A DNA stretch of 64,000 bases from Salinisphaera sp. G21_0. Its GTDB lineage: Bacteria > Pseudomonadota > Gammaproteobacteria > Pseudomonadales > Endozoicomonadaceae. Of this stretch, positions 1 to 9,284 are shown piece after piece. Position 1 is the first letter of the stretch. Each line of letters begins with the position of its first letter. The stretch is from NCBI RefSeq assembly GCF_017744115.1, contig NZ_JAGHQW010000003.1, forward strand, positions 1-64,000, written 5' to 3'. A model generated the notes under the pieces. It did no database searches. It saw only the letters and a list, made by a program, of their open reading frames with translations, and was not told the origin of the DNA. The position numbers and the translations under genes were made by a program.

Positions 1-1
1 T

Positions 2-427
2 GCGCTTAGTCGCCAGCAGGGCTTTACTGCGGGCTATTCTACCAGTCGGCCTGTTAGCATTACCCGGAGGCAAAGTAGTCAGCAGGCAAAGCCTGTGGAA
101 GCCTCACCGCTTGGGCTGTTTTGGGGATCGGTGGCTAAAAAGCAAGCTAAGGTCAGTTTTAGTCACAGGCAGAGCCAGAAGAAAGAAGCGACAGCAGGAA
201 CCCGTTGGCAGCAGACTGAGTGGAAAGATAGCGACAAGCTGAGTGCATGGGATAAAACCATTGAGGCGCAGGATCGTAATCATGCCTCACCATGGAATCA
301 TCTTCTGGAGCGGGATAGCAATGTATCGGAGGGGATGCAGTCGGTTGATCTTTATGGTGCCAACGAAAGAAAAAGCCCTGCTTATATTTTTCCGCAGCAA
401 CCGCTTAATTTTACCTTCCCAGTTTGA
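2..427 (+). CDS. Phage-like protein, 3' part only (5' end outside window)
   Basis: The frame is open from the left edge, so this is the last 141 codons of a gene that begins upstream. I do not recognise a domain. The visible part is basic and rich in Ser and Gln near its start, then has several Trp residues, and ends with a hydrophobic PLNFTFPV. Its stop overlaps the TTG start of the next gene (TTGA). That tight coupling and the phage-like neighbours suggest a phage structural or tail-associated protein. An internal GTG at 95 could be a start, but the uninterrupted frame to the edge makes a longer gene more likely. The prophage assignment is inference. Confidence 0.5.
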   Translation, partial: ALSRQQGFTAGYSTSRPVSITRRQSSQQAKPVEASPLGLFWGSVAKKQAKVSFSHRQSQKKEATAGTRWQQTEWKDSDKLSAWDKTIEAQDRNHASPWNHLLERDSNVSEGMQSVDLYGANERKSPAYIFPQQPLNFTFPV

Positions 428-813
428 GCGCCAACTGGCGACCGGAGCAGGCTTACAATGCGGTCTATGTTTCCGGGACCAATGCAGGCGTGGCGGTCAA
501 CGTCAAACGAACGGGAACCAATGGGGACAACCCGGCTCCCGATATTCTGGAAGACTGGCTCACGGAAACGCAGGTCAATACCGAGCGGGGCCGTAATGAG
601 CTCGCCAAGGGTGGCAATCAGAGCATTACTACCATCGAACTGCCATTGACCGACACCAACACAGCACCCGGGTTAATTGAGCCGGGTATGCTGGTCGAGG
701 TTCAGGATTTAACGGGAGACTGGCAAGCCCTCTGTCTGGCGACCAGTATCAGTGCCAGTGGCGTGGGAACCGTTATGCAATCGGTTGACTTGGAACGTCA
801 TTACGGAGGTTGA
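424..813 (+). CDS. Phage-like structural protein (unidentified, 129 aa)
   Basis: A 129-residue acidic to neutral protein with no signal peptide or membrane segment. It starts at a TTG that overlaps the upstream stop codon; no ATG lies near, so translational coupling probably drives initiation. It has a Gly/Asn/Thr-rich beta-type sequence, an ERGRNELAKGG segment near residue 60 and a final ERHYGG. Size, coupling and composition resemble small tail or baseplate accessory proteins of tailed phages, but I cannot name a family. The next gene follows after 3 bases with its ribosome binding site inside this gene's end. Confidence is good that it is a gene and low on its role. Confidence 0.55.
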   Translation: MSANWRPEQAYNAVYVSGTNAGVAVNVKRTGTNGDNPAPDILEDWLTETQVNTERGRNELAKGGNQSITTIELPLTDTNTAPGLIEPGMLVEVQDLTGDWQALCLATSISASGVGTVMQSVDLERHYGG

Positions 814-816
814 GAA

Positions 817-1050
817 ATGGCTACCACGAATATCTGGCAGCAATTCAAGGCATTAATACCTGAAGGAGTGAGAGTTATTGCTACCATTACCGCAAATAAT
901 AACAATGGTACAAGTCAGGCTGAGCTTCGGGATGGTTCGGTTATTACGGTTAAGGGGGAGTCTGTGAGCGTTGGAGAGAAGGTGTTTATTCAGAACGGGG
1001 AGGTAAAGGCAGCTGCGCCGAATCTGGCGCAGTATGAAGTGGAAGTGTGA
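817..1050 (+). CDS. Small phage-like protein (77 aa) whose 3' end is duplicated downstream
   Basis: A 77-residue protein starting at ATG with a clear ribosome binding site (ggaggttgagaa just upstream). The second half reads as a small beta domain: a GSVITVKGESVSVGEKVFIQ stretch that looks like an OB- or SH3-like fold with an embedded turn, then KAAAPNLAQYEVEV. No family is recognised. It belongs with the two genes upstream. The last 27 codons are repeated almost exactly at 1148-1227 and again in decayed form at 1294-1369, so the gene end has been copied in tandem. The function is unknown; a small phage virion or tail protein is the best guess. Confidence 0.55.
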   Translation: MATTNIWQQFKALIPEGVRVIATITANNNNGTSQAELRDGSVITVKGESVSVGEKVFIQNGEVKAAAPNLAQYEVEV

Positions 1051-1288
1051 GACGATCAGATCAAGAATCAAGACCCGACCCCGGTTTCCTGAGACGATCA
1101 GATCAAGAATCAAGACCCGACCCCGGTTTCCTTGGAGAGCGGTTTCCTTGGAGAGAAGGTGTTTATTCAGAACGGGGAGGTAAAGGCAGCTGCGCCGAAT
1201 CTGGCGCAGTATGAAGTGGAAGTGTGAGACGATCAGATCAAGAATCAAGACCCGACCCCGGTTTCTTTCACGACCCCGGTTTCTTTCA
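971..1288 (+). repeat. Tandem duplication of gene end plus nested short repeats
   Basis: Bases 971-1090 recur at 1148-1267, an offset of 177, carrying the last codons and stop of the small phage-like gene plus the downstream motif. Nested inside is a 42-base unit starting gacgatcagatcaagaatca, seen at 1051, 1093 and 1228. At the right end an 18-base unit (cgaccccggtttctttca) is repeated directly at 1253-1270 and 1271-1288. The motif containing caagacccgaccccggtttc looks like a dispersed intergenic repeat. The nesting of 177-, 42- and 18-base units points to repeated slippage or unequal exchange. No transposase gene is present. Confidence 0.85.
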
Positions 1289-1293
1289 GCTGG

Positions 1294-1369
1294 GCAGAAG
1301 GTGTTTATTCAGGAGGGTATAGTAAAGGGAATAGCCCCTCAGTTGAAGCAATATGAGGCAGAAGTTTAG
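1294..1369 (+). pseudogene. Decayed third copy of the phage-like gene 3' end
   Basis: In frame this reads KVFIQEGIVKGIAPQLKQYE then AEV and a stop, a diverged copy of the end of the 77-aa protein (KVFIQNGEVKAAAPNLAQYE then VEV). It has no start codon or ribosome binding site, so it is a fragment. The sequence just after it (about 1380-1460) encodes ATKEEVQSLRLLIEDQTRQL in another frame, also without a start, and may be the remnant of the next phage gene. Confidence 0.6.
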
Positions 1370-1489
1370 CTGTTGCTACAAAAGAAGAAGTCCAGTCATT
1401 ACGGCTACTTATAGAAGATCAGACCAGACAGTTAATGATTTTTTTGAGGAGTCTGTAAGATCTGAACTTCTATAGTAAATAGGGTGATC

Positions 1490-4036
1490 TTAATATTTTA
1501 GCTGTTTCTTTTGATCCAGTCTTCTCTGGGTATTCATAGAAATTCCAAGTGTGCTTGAAATCCGCTGTTTATCTTGGTATTCCACAGGGAACATGTAGAT
1601 ATGTTGGATGATAATTTCCTTAAGAATTCTCGCGCATGTCGGGTTCGATGAAAATTTATCATTCAGAAGTTCAATGTTTCTAAAGTCTAACTTTTTATGA
1701 AAGTGAAGATCAATGGCTTGATTTATTAGGTTAATTGAGTTTGTATCAAAGTCTTTTTCAATTTCTTTGTAAATTGCTTCTGCTTCAGATGATCCCATTG
1801 ATGTAGAGATTTTTCGTATAACGCCAAAGATAACACCATAGGTTAGAAATAGAAAAGCACTTTTGGCTTCTTTTTCAATTTGTTGGTTTGTTAAACTTGG
1901 GTTTTCTTTTAAAATCGTCTCAATAATTTTAATAACTTCGTATTTTGATTTGTTGGCGAATCCTAGGAAGTAATCTAAAAACCTAAGCCCAGTATTTATG
2001 CCCTCATGAACAAGAGAATATAAATCATTCCTTTTTAGCGATGCATGCCGATTTCTAACAATTTGCCCAGCAATCTCAATACCTCTAAAAGTTTTATTGA
2101 TTTGGGCTAAAGTGTCTGATGGCTCAAGGTCATCAATATATTCTTCATGCAACGGATTTGGCTTTTCGATTTCATCCATTTTTTTGTCATGAGCTTCTCT
2201 CTCTTCTTTGATTTTTCTTTTTTCAATTATAAGTGCCGGTATTTCCTTGATGAATTCGTTCATAAATCCCAGCGACTCCGAATCCAACCTAGATGGTTCT
2301 TGTTCTTGAAAAAGTTCCATTAGAGTTATTTGTATTTCATCAAGAACCCATTGATCTTTAGTGTGATGCGTAAGGAATATTATAATGTTTGAGCAGTCTT
2401 CATTGTGTAAATTATGAAGTAGTTTTGAAATGGCACTTTTGGTTTCGTTGTTAGATCTAAAATTTTCAGCCATCCTTTTTGCAGTAAAGAAATAATATAT
2501 ATATTTGTATTTGAAGGAGGTGAAGCCATCAGATTGAAATAATATATGGATTTTGATAAGAACTTCAACTATTTCATCTCTATTTACGGGAAGAAAGTTT
2601 TTTTCATAAGTTGTAAAGAATTCTTCCAAATCTGAATGGTTTAATTTTGGTTTCTGATTTGAGAATATAAACCATGCAAGCTCAGTCATTACATTAAGAT
2701 ATTTGTCAATGTCGTCACCTCTGATTTTTGCTTTATCAAATGATTGATATACCAGGTATTGATAGCAGTGGCCATGAGAGGTTAAGTCGTATTTTTGTGG
2801 GGTATAAGTCTCAAACATTTGTAGTAGCGTTAAAATATAAATCGGTTTCGGAGGGATAATGTGCTTCCTTACCATTGGATCTATTTTAAGCTTTATTTGG
2901 TCTGACAATTGATAAAGCTCATTATCCTCTATTATTTCTTCTCTTCCAAGCGAAACCCACTTTTCAATAATCTCAGTTCTTTTTAAATTACCAAAAGGGA
3001 CTATTTCGTAGCATGAAAAATCATCTAGCTCTTCAACGTCTTGTGCAATAAATTGATATGTATTTGATGATATTAGTATACATATATCAAACTCTGACTT
3101 GAACTTAGAAACCAGTTTTTCGATGTTTTTCTTATTTAGTTTTATTTCTGAAAAATCATCAATGATGATGGCAGGTTTTCTGTTGCTTAAAGCTTCGCGA
3201 TTTAGCTTGTATTGCTTTTTTAATTCGATCTCAATTATGTCTTTCAGGTTTGAGCTTTTAATGTTGGTGCCATTTAAAACTATAGGCATATAGTTAGAAT
3301 TAAGTAATGATGCAAACAGCTTCTTTGATAGGGATGTTTTTCCAGACTGGTCATCCCCAAATACCAAGTACTTGCCATCATTAATCAATGATTTGATACT
3401 TGTTGTTTGTGATATTTTGTCTAGGTCACCTCTCAATATTTTCAGATCTGGAGCTACATATATATCTGGAAGGATGATTTTTACCTTGTTTCTATGGTTA
3501 AACTCAACTTCCGTGTCGTTTATCCATCTTTCATGATCATCAGTGATGATTTTTTCAGTGTTAGGTGTAGGCTTGGTTAGGGAGTTATCTTTTTTTTTTA
3601 GCTCTTCTATACTCTTCTTAATTCCTTTTATGACATCTAGCCAAGCAGTATCTCGATCTTCCCATGTGGAAATAGCTTTGGCGTCCTTAGGGAGACCTTG
3701 TAGCTTTGCGAATGGGGTGTCTCCCCAGTCACAATTTTTTAAGATTATAGGGATTACGATGGCTGAGCCACTATTGTGTCGCTCTACAGCTCTTTTCATT
3801 TCCCTTTCATAACAAAAATCAGAGTCTAAAAAGTCAGGGCTTATCATTAGTAAAATGAGTTCTGCTGTTTCCAGCTTTGTAATTATCTCTGATTCCCACT
3901 CTTGACCTGCCAATATTTCTCTATCATCCCAAGATGAGATTATCTCATTTCTTCTTAATGAAGAGGCATGTTTTCTGAATTCATCTTTAAAGGATTCGTC
4001 GGCGTGGCTGTAACTTAAAAAAACACTAATGGTCAT
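1490..4036 (-). CDS. TIR domain / STAND-like P-loop NTPase protein (848 aa)
   Basis: Residues 1-145 form a TIR domain of the bacterial type (ISVFLSYSHADESFKDEF at the start, SDFCYEREMKRAVERH near 72-87; Glu77 in the YERE stretch is the likely NADase glutamate). A linker leads to a P-loop NTPase: Walker A GDDQSGKT at 227-234 and Walker B AIIIDD at 289-294, followed by a long helical sensor-like C-terminus. In known systems such TIR-NTPase proteins sense infection and deplete NAD+ or make a cyclic ADP-ribose signal; that role is inferred here. The gene is clearly more AT-rich than the restriction genes upstream and is separated from res by 231 bases, so it was probably acquired separately and has its own promoter. 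It is convergent with the phage genes. Confidence 0.85.
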   Translation of the reverse strand: MTISVFLSYSHADESFKDEFRKHASSLRRNEIISSWDDREILAGQEWESEIITKLETAELILLMISPDFLDSDFCYEREMKRAVERHNSGSAIVIPIILKNCDWGDTPFAKLQGLPKDAKAISTWEDRDTAWLDVIKGIKKSIEELKKKDNSLTKPTPNTEKIITDDHERWINDTEVEFNHRNKVKIILPDIYVAPDLKILRGDLDKISQTTSIKSLINDGKYLVFGDDQSGKTSLSKKLFASLLNSNYMPIVLNGTNIKSSNLKDIIEIELKKQYKLNREALSNRKPAIIIDDFSEIKLNKKNIEKLVSKFKSEFDICILISSNTYQFIAQDVEELDDFSCYEIVPFGNLKRTEIIEKWVSLGREEIIEDNELYQLSDQIKLKIDPMVRKHIIPPKPIYILTLLQMFETYTPQKYDLTSHGHCYQYLVYQSFDKAKIRGDDIDKYLNVMTELAWFIFSNQKPKLNHSDLEEFFTTYEKNFLPVNRDEIVEVLIKIHILFQSDGFTSFKYKYIYYFFTAKRMAENFRSNNETKSAISKLLHNLHNEDCSNIIIFLTHHTKDQWVLDEIQITLMELFQEQEPSRLDSESLGFMNEFIKEIPALIIEKRKIKEEREAHDKKMDEIEKPNPLHEEYIDDLEPSDTLAQINKTFRGIEIAGQIVRNRHASLKRNDLYSLVHEGINTGLRFLDYFLGFANKSKYEVIKIIETILKENPSLTNQQIEKEAKSAFLFLTYGVIFGVIRKISTSMGSSEAEAIYKEIEKDFDTNSINLINQAIDLHFHKKLDFRNIELLNDKFSSNPTCARILKEIIIQHIYMFPVEYQDKQRISSTLGISMNTQRRLDQKKQLKY

Positions 4037-4267
4037 ATATAGCTTCTATAATAGGAAGGTTTTTTTTGATTTTTTCATTTGACTCTTTAGGGCTTTGGAG
4101 CTATCTAAAGGAGATTCTATAATGAAATTGCTTGTTCGAAGATGATTGTTTAAATATTCATCCGAAAAAGTATGTTGTGAACTTAAATATGGAAATAAGA
4201 GGGGTTGCTTTCCTGAAGACGTGGCATGATTTTTGAACTGCTTCAAACAACATGCCCCACAATAACT

Positions 4268-7200
4268 TCAAGCTATCTGATCAATAAAAGACTCAAAATT
4301 ATTAGCCTTGGCAAAGCTAACATTCTCACCCAATGCCTTAAAGTGCTCCCGGCCGCAGTCAATTTTAGCTTGCTCTGTAGGCCGTAGGGCATCACTGAAC
4401 AGGGAGCCTTTGGTTTCCACCACAAAATAGAGGTTCTGACTGCCATTGTTCTCCACCAGTACCGCCCAGTCCGGGTTATAGGTACCCAGCGGCGTTTCAA
4501 TTTTGAACCAGTCTGGCAGTTTGGCGTAAACCTTTACCTCTTCGCTTTTCTCAAAGGCTTCGGCAAAGTCGTGCTCTACATCGGAATCGTAAATGACATG
4601 ATCATACACCGATTTCCCGGATTCGAGCATGTTCTTACCCAGATAGCCTTTCAGCTCCTTATCCTGGAACAGCTCCTGACAGTAAAAATGATCATCACCA
4701 ATCTTTTGGTATTTAATGCCGTCCACAATAAACCGGCGCATCACCAGTTTGATGATGTTAGTGGCTTCATCAATGAACTTCTGCGGGTTATTTCGGAAGG
4801 CATCAAGACGGTTGCACTGGGTAAGTATGCTGACGATTGAACGACGGGTCAGGTTGGTGGCGTTTTGCAAATAACTGACAATGTCCGGCAACTTATAGTC
4901 TTTGACGTCATAGGTATAGGTTTGGGTTTTGCTCTCCGTTACCTCTAGTCCACTGCGTTTGGTGGCGACGGTGCCTTTGGCGTACTCAAACTTGGTTTTA
5001 CCGGCCACCAGGTCTTTCTCAATGGCTTTAGCGCATTCTTCTACCAGGGCATGGTGATCAAAATCCACCCGGTACGTGGTCTGGTATTTAATGCGCTCCC
5101 ACAACGACTTGAACTCTTCACCCAGGAAAACAGCCTTATTCAGTTTTACCGTTTCCCGCTTGCTGCTGTCTTTGATGTTAAGGCCGCCCGCTACCTTTTT
5201 CAGGGCTGCCTGAATTTGCTCTGATTGGGCCATCACATCATAAGGCAGGTCAAGGTTGCCCTCCTTCAGCGCCGTTTTAAGATCATCCTGAACCTTGCCT
5301 TTCTTGTCGATATACCCGGCATCCAGCAGGTGTTGCCAGATCTGCTCTGACTTCTCAGTGCCAAGGAATTCCGGTTTTTCTCCCTCATGTCGGATCACAA
5401 TATTGGCAAACAGATGGTCGTCCACCACGCCAAAGCGAATGCCTTCTTCTTCCTCGATCTCTTTTTGCAGGCTGGCGACAAAATCCTCATAGGACTCATT
5501 GGCCATCACCGTCAGCGTGTTCACCTCAAACCCATGAACCCGCTCGCCCTGCTGGTTAACGGCAATGCGAAGACCACGACCAATCTCCTGACGTTTTTTA
5601 ATCACCGAGGCGGTTTCGTTCAGGGTGCAAATCTGGAACACATTGGGGTTATCCCAGCCTTCTTTCAGCGCCGAGTGGGAGAACAGAAACTTCAGTTTGC
5701 AGTCCAGGCTCAGCAACCGTTCCTTCTCTTTCATGATCAGGTTGTAGGCGCTTTCATCCGCCGCCGTTTTCCCGCCTTCGCCTTTGGCCGAGAGTTTGGA
5801 GTCTTTAAACTGTGCTTCACCAGCGCTGTCCTTCTTTTTATCAATGGCGAAGTAACCATTATGAAGCTGGCTCACTAAAGCCTCTGGCGAGGTCTCTTCA
5901 AACAGGCTGCGATATTTCCCTTTGCGGGCAATGTTGACATACTCTTCTTCAAAGATTTTGGCGTACTTGCCTGGCTGGGCAACGCCATCTTTGTAAAAGC
6001 GATAATTGGCGACTTTATCGATAAAGAACAGGCTGAGGACCTTAATGCCCATGGGAATCAGCAATAGCTCTTTTTCCAGATGTTCTTCAATGGTCTTGCG
6101 GATTTGCAGACGCTTAAACTCATCGTCATCGACACCACCAATCAGCTCGCCTTTGCGGATCTCATCGGGCTTGCTGGTAAAGTCGATGTATTCAGCGCCG
6201 GTTTTGCAGTAAATATCGTTGATGACATAGCCTTCATAGACATCACGACCGCCAGACAACTCATACAGATCATCGTTGGCTTTGACGGTTTTAACCACCC
6301 GCTTGACCTTGCCGGACTGCATGATATCCATTTCGATCTTTGCCGAGATGCCACTGTTATTGCTTCTGGTGTCGAGCAGTTTGATGTACGCCTTGTTGTG
6401 CCCATCCCGCACATCGATATGGGCCACTTCAATCTGCTTCACCAGCTTCTGCTCGTAAGCATCAATGGAATCCAGCTTGTACAGCAGGTTGTGCTTGTCT
6501 TTATGGGTCGCAGAATAGCGGAACGTACACAGCGGATTCAGAGAAGCAATCGCTTCTTTGGACTTGGCGGTGGTGTCCACACTCTGAGGTTCATCAATAA
6601 TCACCACCGGGTAGGTCGAACGGATAAACTCGATGGGCTTCATACCACTGAGTTTGTCGTGGGTTCGGTGGATCAGGTTAGCTTTGGTCTCTTTATCCGG
6701 ATCGGTAAAGCTTTTGCGAAAGGCGTCAATATTAATCACCATGATCTGAATGTAATCATTGGTGGCAAAGCTGCGAACCTGGTCCGGCTTTTGAGAGTCG
6801 TAGACAAAGTAATCGTACTGAACGTTGTTGTACTGCTCTTTAAAATGCTGCTCGGTAATTTGCAGCGACTTGTACACCCCCTCCTTAATGGCCACCGATG
6901 GCACCACAATAATAAACTTGGTGAAGCCATAGCGCTGATTCAGTTCAAAGGCTGAACGCAGATAAACGTAGGTTTTGCCGGTGCCGGTCTCCATCTCCAC
7001 GGTAAAGTCCATGGAGTTCAGCTTTTTGGATTGTTTGAGGCCCTGGTTCAGCTGCACCTGCCGTACGTTATCCAGCAGCTCATCGGGCAGCAGTTCCAGT
7101 CGGTTACCCACACCCAGATCATCGTATTCCGACCCCTGATAAAGATCAGCCTGGTGAGCAGCAGGGGCACTGTAAGCCGGCACCGAAAAGTTGGTCTGGC

Positions 7201-7285
7201 AGGTTTCCTGGCCTTCAAAGACGCTGACCACCGAATCGATGGCCACTTTTTGATAATCCAGATCGGGATCAAATTGAATCTTCAT
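4268..7285 (-). CDS. res: Type III restriction enzyme, Res subunit
   Basis: A 1005-residue SF2 translocase-nuclease, matching the usual size of EcoP-type Res subunits (about 970). Motif I METGTGKT ends at residue 105, motif II is DEPQ at 231-234, and SHSALKEGWDNPNVFQI and RQEIGRGLRI are motifs V and VI. Near the C-terminus, PDW (about 938-940) and ETKGS (about 955) form the PD-(D/E)xK nuclease site. It needs the Mod subunit for site recognition and cuts DNA with two unmethylated head-to-head sites after ATP-driven sliding. It starts 14 bases after mod and is the last gene of the four-gene operon. All motifs look intact, so an active enzyme is expected. Confidence 0.95.
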   Translation of the reverse strand: MKIQFDPDLDYQKVAIDSVVSVFEGQETCQTNFSVPAYSAPAAHQADLYQGSEYDDLGVGNRLELLPDELLDNVRQVQLNQGLKQSKKLNSMDFTVEMETGTGKTYVYLRSAFELNQRYGFTKFIIVVPSVAIKEGVYKSLQITEQHFKEQYNNVQYDYFVYDSQKPDQVRSFATNDYIQIMVINIDAFRKSFTDPDKETKANLIHRTHDKLSGMKPIEFIRSTYPVVIIDEPQSVDTTAKSKEAIASLNPLCTFRYSATHKDKHNLLYKLDSIDAYEQKLVKQIEVAHIDVRDGHNKAYIKLLDTRSNNSGISAKIEMDIMQSGKVKRVVKTVKANDDLYELSGGRDVYEGYVINDIYCKTGAEYIDFTSKPDEIRKGELIGGVDDDEFKRLQIRKTIEEHLEKELLLIPMGIKVLSLFFIDKVANYRFYKDGVAQPGKYAKIFEEEYVNIARKGKYRSLFEETSPEALVSQLHNGYFAIDKKKDSAGEAQFKDSKLSAKGEGGKTAADESAYNLIMKEKERLLSLDCKLKFLFSHSALKEGWDNPNVFQICTLNETASVIKKRQEIGRGLRIAVNQQGERVHGFEVNTLTVMANESYEDFVASLQKEIEEEEGIRFGVVDDHLFANIVIRHEGEKPEFLGTEKSEQIWQHLLDAGYIDKKGKVQDDLKTALKEGNLDLPYDVMAQSEQIQAALKKVAGGLNIKDSSKRETVKLNKAVFLGEEFKSLWERIKYQTTYRVDFDHHALVEECAKAIEKDLVAGKTKFEYAKGTVATKRSGLEVTESKTQTYTYDVKDYKLPDIVSYLQNATNLTRRSIVSILTQCNRLDAFRNNPQKFIDEATNIIKLVMRRFIVDGIKYQKIGDDHFYCQELFQDKELKGYLGKNMLESGKSVYDHVIYDSDVEHDFAEAFEKSEEVKVYAKLPDWFKIETPLGTYNPDWAVLVENNGSQNLYFVVETKGSLFSDALRPTEQAKIDCGREHFKALGENVSFAKANNFESFIDQIA

Positions 7286-7299
7286 GTTTTACCCCGTCC

Positions 7300-9258
7300 T
7301 TAGATACTTTTCACATCGTCAATGCCAAACTGCTTGAGCACCTGAATGGCATTGGTTTTAACGACTGGGTCAGCAAAGCCAGCGTCTTTGAACACCACGC
7401 GCATGACTTCCGGTTGCAGTTCCTTCTTGAGATCACCAATGGCATTGACGACATCGAGAGTGATTTCATCATCCAGGCAGATCATCAGAGCGCCGCAGCC
7501 AATGTTGTGCACGGTTTTACCGGCCAGAATGTGTTCTTCAATGGGCAGGGTGAGGTCGAGGCCGTATTTCAGCAGGATTTCGTAGAGTACATCGTCTGCG
7601 GTGCGGTCTTTTTTCAGGCTGTCATCCGCTGCGGCAATCATATCTTCCAAGTTGTCGAAATCGGCATCCCAGGGCTTGATATTGCTGGAGTCGAGTTTGA
7701 AAACTTTGAAGCCTAGGTCACCTTGGTAGTCGGGATTATTTTGCTTGAGTTTTGCGGCGGCTCTGCGGATGCGCTCTTTGCTGATGTCTGCTAGCGATAT
7801 GTAACCGGTTTTGAACGCTTCAGTATTCTCACCTGTAGCTTCGGGTAACTGGATCATAATAAATCTATTTTCTTTGCCTCTTCTCACATTCAATTCGATC
7901 GATGCATGCGCCGAGGAAGAAGAACCAGCAAAGAAATCTAATATGAGATCATTTTCTTCTGTAAAAGTGTCTATAAGACGAGCCAAGACATTAGTATCCT
8001 TGGGGAAATCAAAAAAATCGCCTCCCATTAGCTCTGTCAGACTTTTGGATGCTGCACGCCGATCTTTGTAAAATAATGAACTTGGTGCCCAAGTTTCAGT
8101 ATGGTGCAGATATCTTTTGAATTGTATGCGGCTATCTTTCGAAGATGGAAAGATCAAAAGACCTTCTTTATCTAAACGAGCCATTGCCTCACGGTTGTAA
8201 CGCCATCCATTTTTGGGAGGTTGATAGCCTTTGTATTCAAAAATTAGGTTTTCACGATAATTCGGACTGCTAATATTATCACCGTAATAAACTCCCTTCG
8301 CATCAATTTTTGTGTAGTGTGAATGTTCCTTTGAAGGATTGCCTTCACTAAGACTGTTAAACCACTTCTTCAACTCTTTGGAAGCTTTCTCGTGATCTAC
8401 TACGAATTTTTCTCTTAGCTCTGAAACTTTTTTATAAACTTCGTCTAGTCCTTCTTTTCGTTCACGCCATTTGATTTCTCGTTCTGAAAGATGACTGTCA
8501 TTTTTCACATAAACCAAAATGTAATCATGAACTACAGAGAATCTTCTTGAGTCATTCTTTCTACCACCTTGCCATATAACACTTGTAATAAAGTTTTCTT
8601 CACCAAATACTTCATCACATACTTTTCTTAAGCTGGAGACTTCACCATCATCAATGCTTATGAAAATAACACCGTCATCTCTTAGAAGGTTTCGTGCCAA
8701 CCTTAAACGTGGATACATCATGTTTAACCAATGAGTATGATAACGTCCTGAGGTTTCTGGATTGGTTTTTAATGGGTTTCCTTCATCATCGATTTGTCCT
8801 GTTATTTTTTTATAATTGGCAATATTATCTTTGAAGTTATCTTTGTAGATAAAATCCTTCCCCGTGTTATAAGGCGGATCAATATAAATCATCTTCACTT
8901 TTTTGTGGTAGCTCTTTTGCAGCAGCTTCAGCACTTCCAGGTTATCGCCTTCAATAAACAGGTTTTGCGTGGTGTCCCAGTCTTTTGATTCTTCTTTGCA
9001 GGGGCGAAGGGTGCCGGTAGAGGGTGTCTGCGCCAGACGACGGGCGGCGGCTTTGCCATGCCAGGTGAAGTTGTAGCGTTCCTTATCGCCATCTATCACC
9101 TGAGTGCCCACCAGTTCATTCAGCACATCCACATCAATTTTTGTGCCGCTGGCGTCTTCCGTGATCAATTCCGGAAAAAGCTGTTTCAGTTTGCTGATGT
9201 TGTCCTGAACCATATCCAGGCTCAGGCTGCCGTGATGGCCCTGGGTGATTTTTTCCAT
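7300..9258 (-). CDS. mod: Type III DNA N6-adenine methyltransferase, Mod subunit
   Basis: A 652-residue beta-class adenine methyltransferase. The catalytic DPPYNTGKDF lies at 127-136 and the SAM-binding DFFAGSSSS at 441-449, with the target-recognition region between them, the normal order for type III Mod. It methylates one strand of an asymmetric site and supplies specificity to Res, whose gene follows after 14 bases. The middle of the gene (about 7860-8880) is clearly more AT-rich than both ends: one sampled 60-base line at 8401 has 19 G+C against 43 at 9001 and 30 at 7561. This suggests exchange of the catalytic/recognition core. I saw no simple repeat tract that would make it phase-variable. 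Confidence 0.95.
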   Translation of the reverse strand: MEKITQGHHGSLSLDMVQDNISKLKQLFPELITEDASGTKIDVDVLNELVGTQVIDGDKERYNFTWHGKAAARRLAQTPSTGTLRPCKEESKDWDTTQNLFIEGDNLEVLKLLQKSYHKKVKMIYIDPPYNTGKDFIYKDNFKDNIANYKKITGQIDDEGNPLKTNPETSGRYHTHWLNMMYPRLRLARNLLRDDGVIFISIDDGEVSSLRKVCDEVFGEENFITSVIWQGGRKNDSRRFSVVHDYILVYVKNDSHLSEREIKWRERKEGLDEVYKKVSELREKFVVDHEKASKELKKWFNSLSEGNPSKEHSHYTKIDAKGVYYGDNISSPNYRENLIFEYKGYQPPKNGWRYNREAMARLDKEGLLIFPSSKDSRIQFKRYLHHTETWAPSSLFYKDRRAASKSLTELMGGDFFDFPKDTNVLARLIDTFTEENDLILDFFAGSSSSAHASIELNVRRGKENRFIMIQLPEATGENTEAFKTGYISLADISKERIRRAAAKLKQNNPDYQGDLGFKVFKLDSSNIKPWDADFDNLEDMIAAADDSLKKDRTADDVLYEILLKYGLDLTLPIEEHILAGKTVHNIGCGALMICLDDEITLDVVNAIGDLKKELQPEVMRVVFKDAGFADPVVKTNAIQVLKQFGIDDVKSI

Positions 9259-9284
9259 GGAGGGAATCTCTATCCGTTAATGAA

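Noticed and set aside
4046-4246. Minus-strand frame of 66 codons between res and the TIR gene
   Set aside because: TTG start without ribosome binding site, low-complexity sequence, no recognisable motif.
6080-6955. Plus-strand frame of 291 codons antisense to res
   Set aside because: Lies fully inside a gene with all type III Res motifs; composition is that of a mirror frame of coding DNA.
7300-9258. Phase-variable mod gene
   Set aside because: I looked for simple tandem repeat tracts in the coding region and start and found none.
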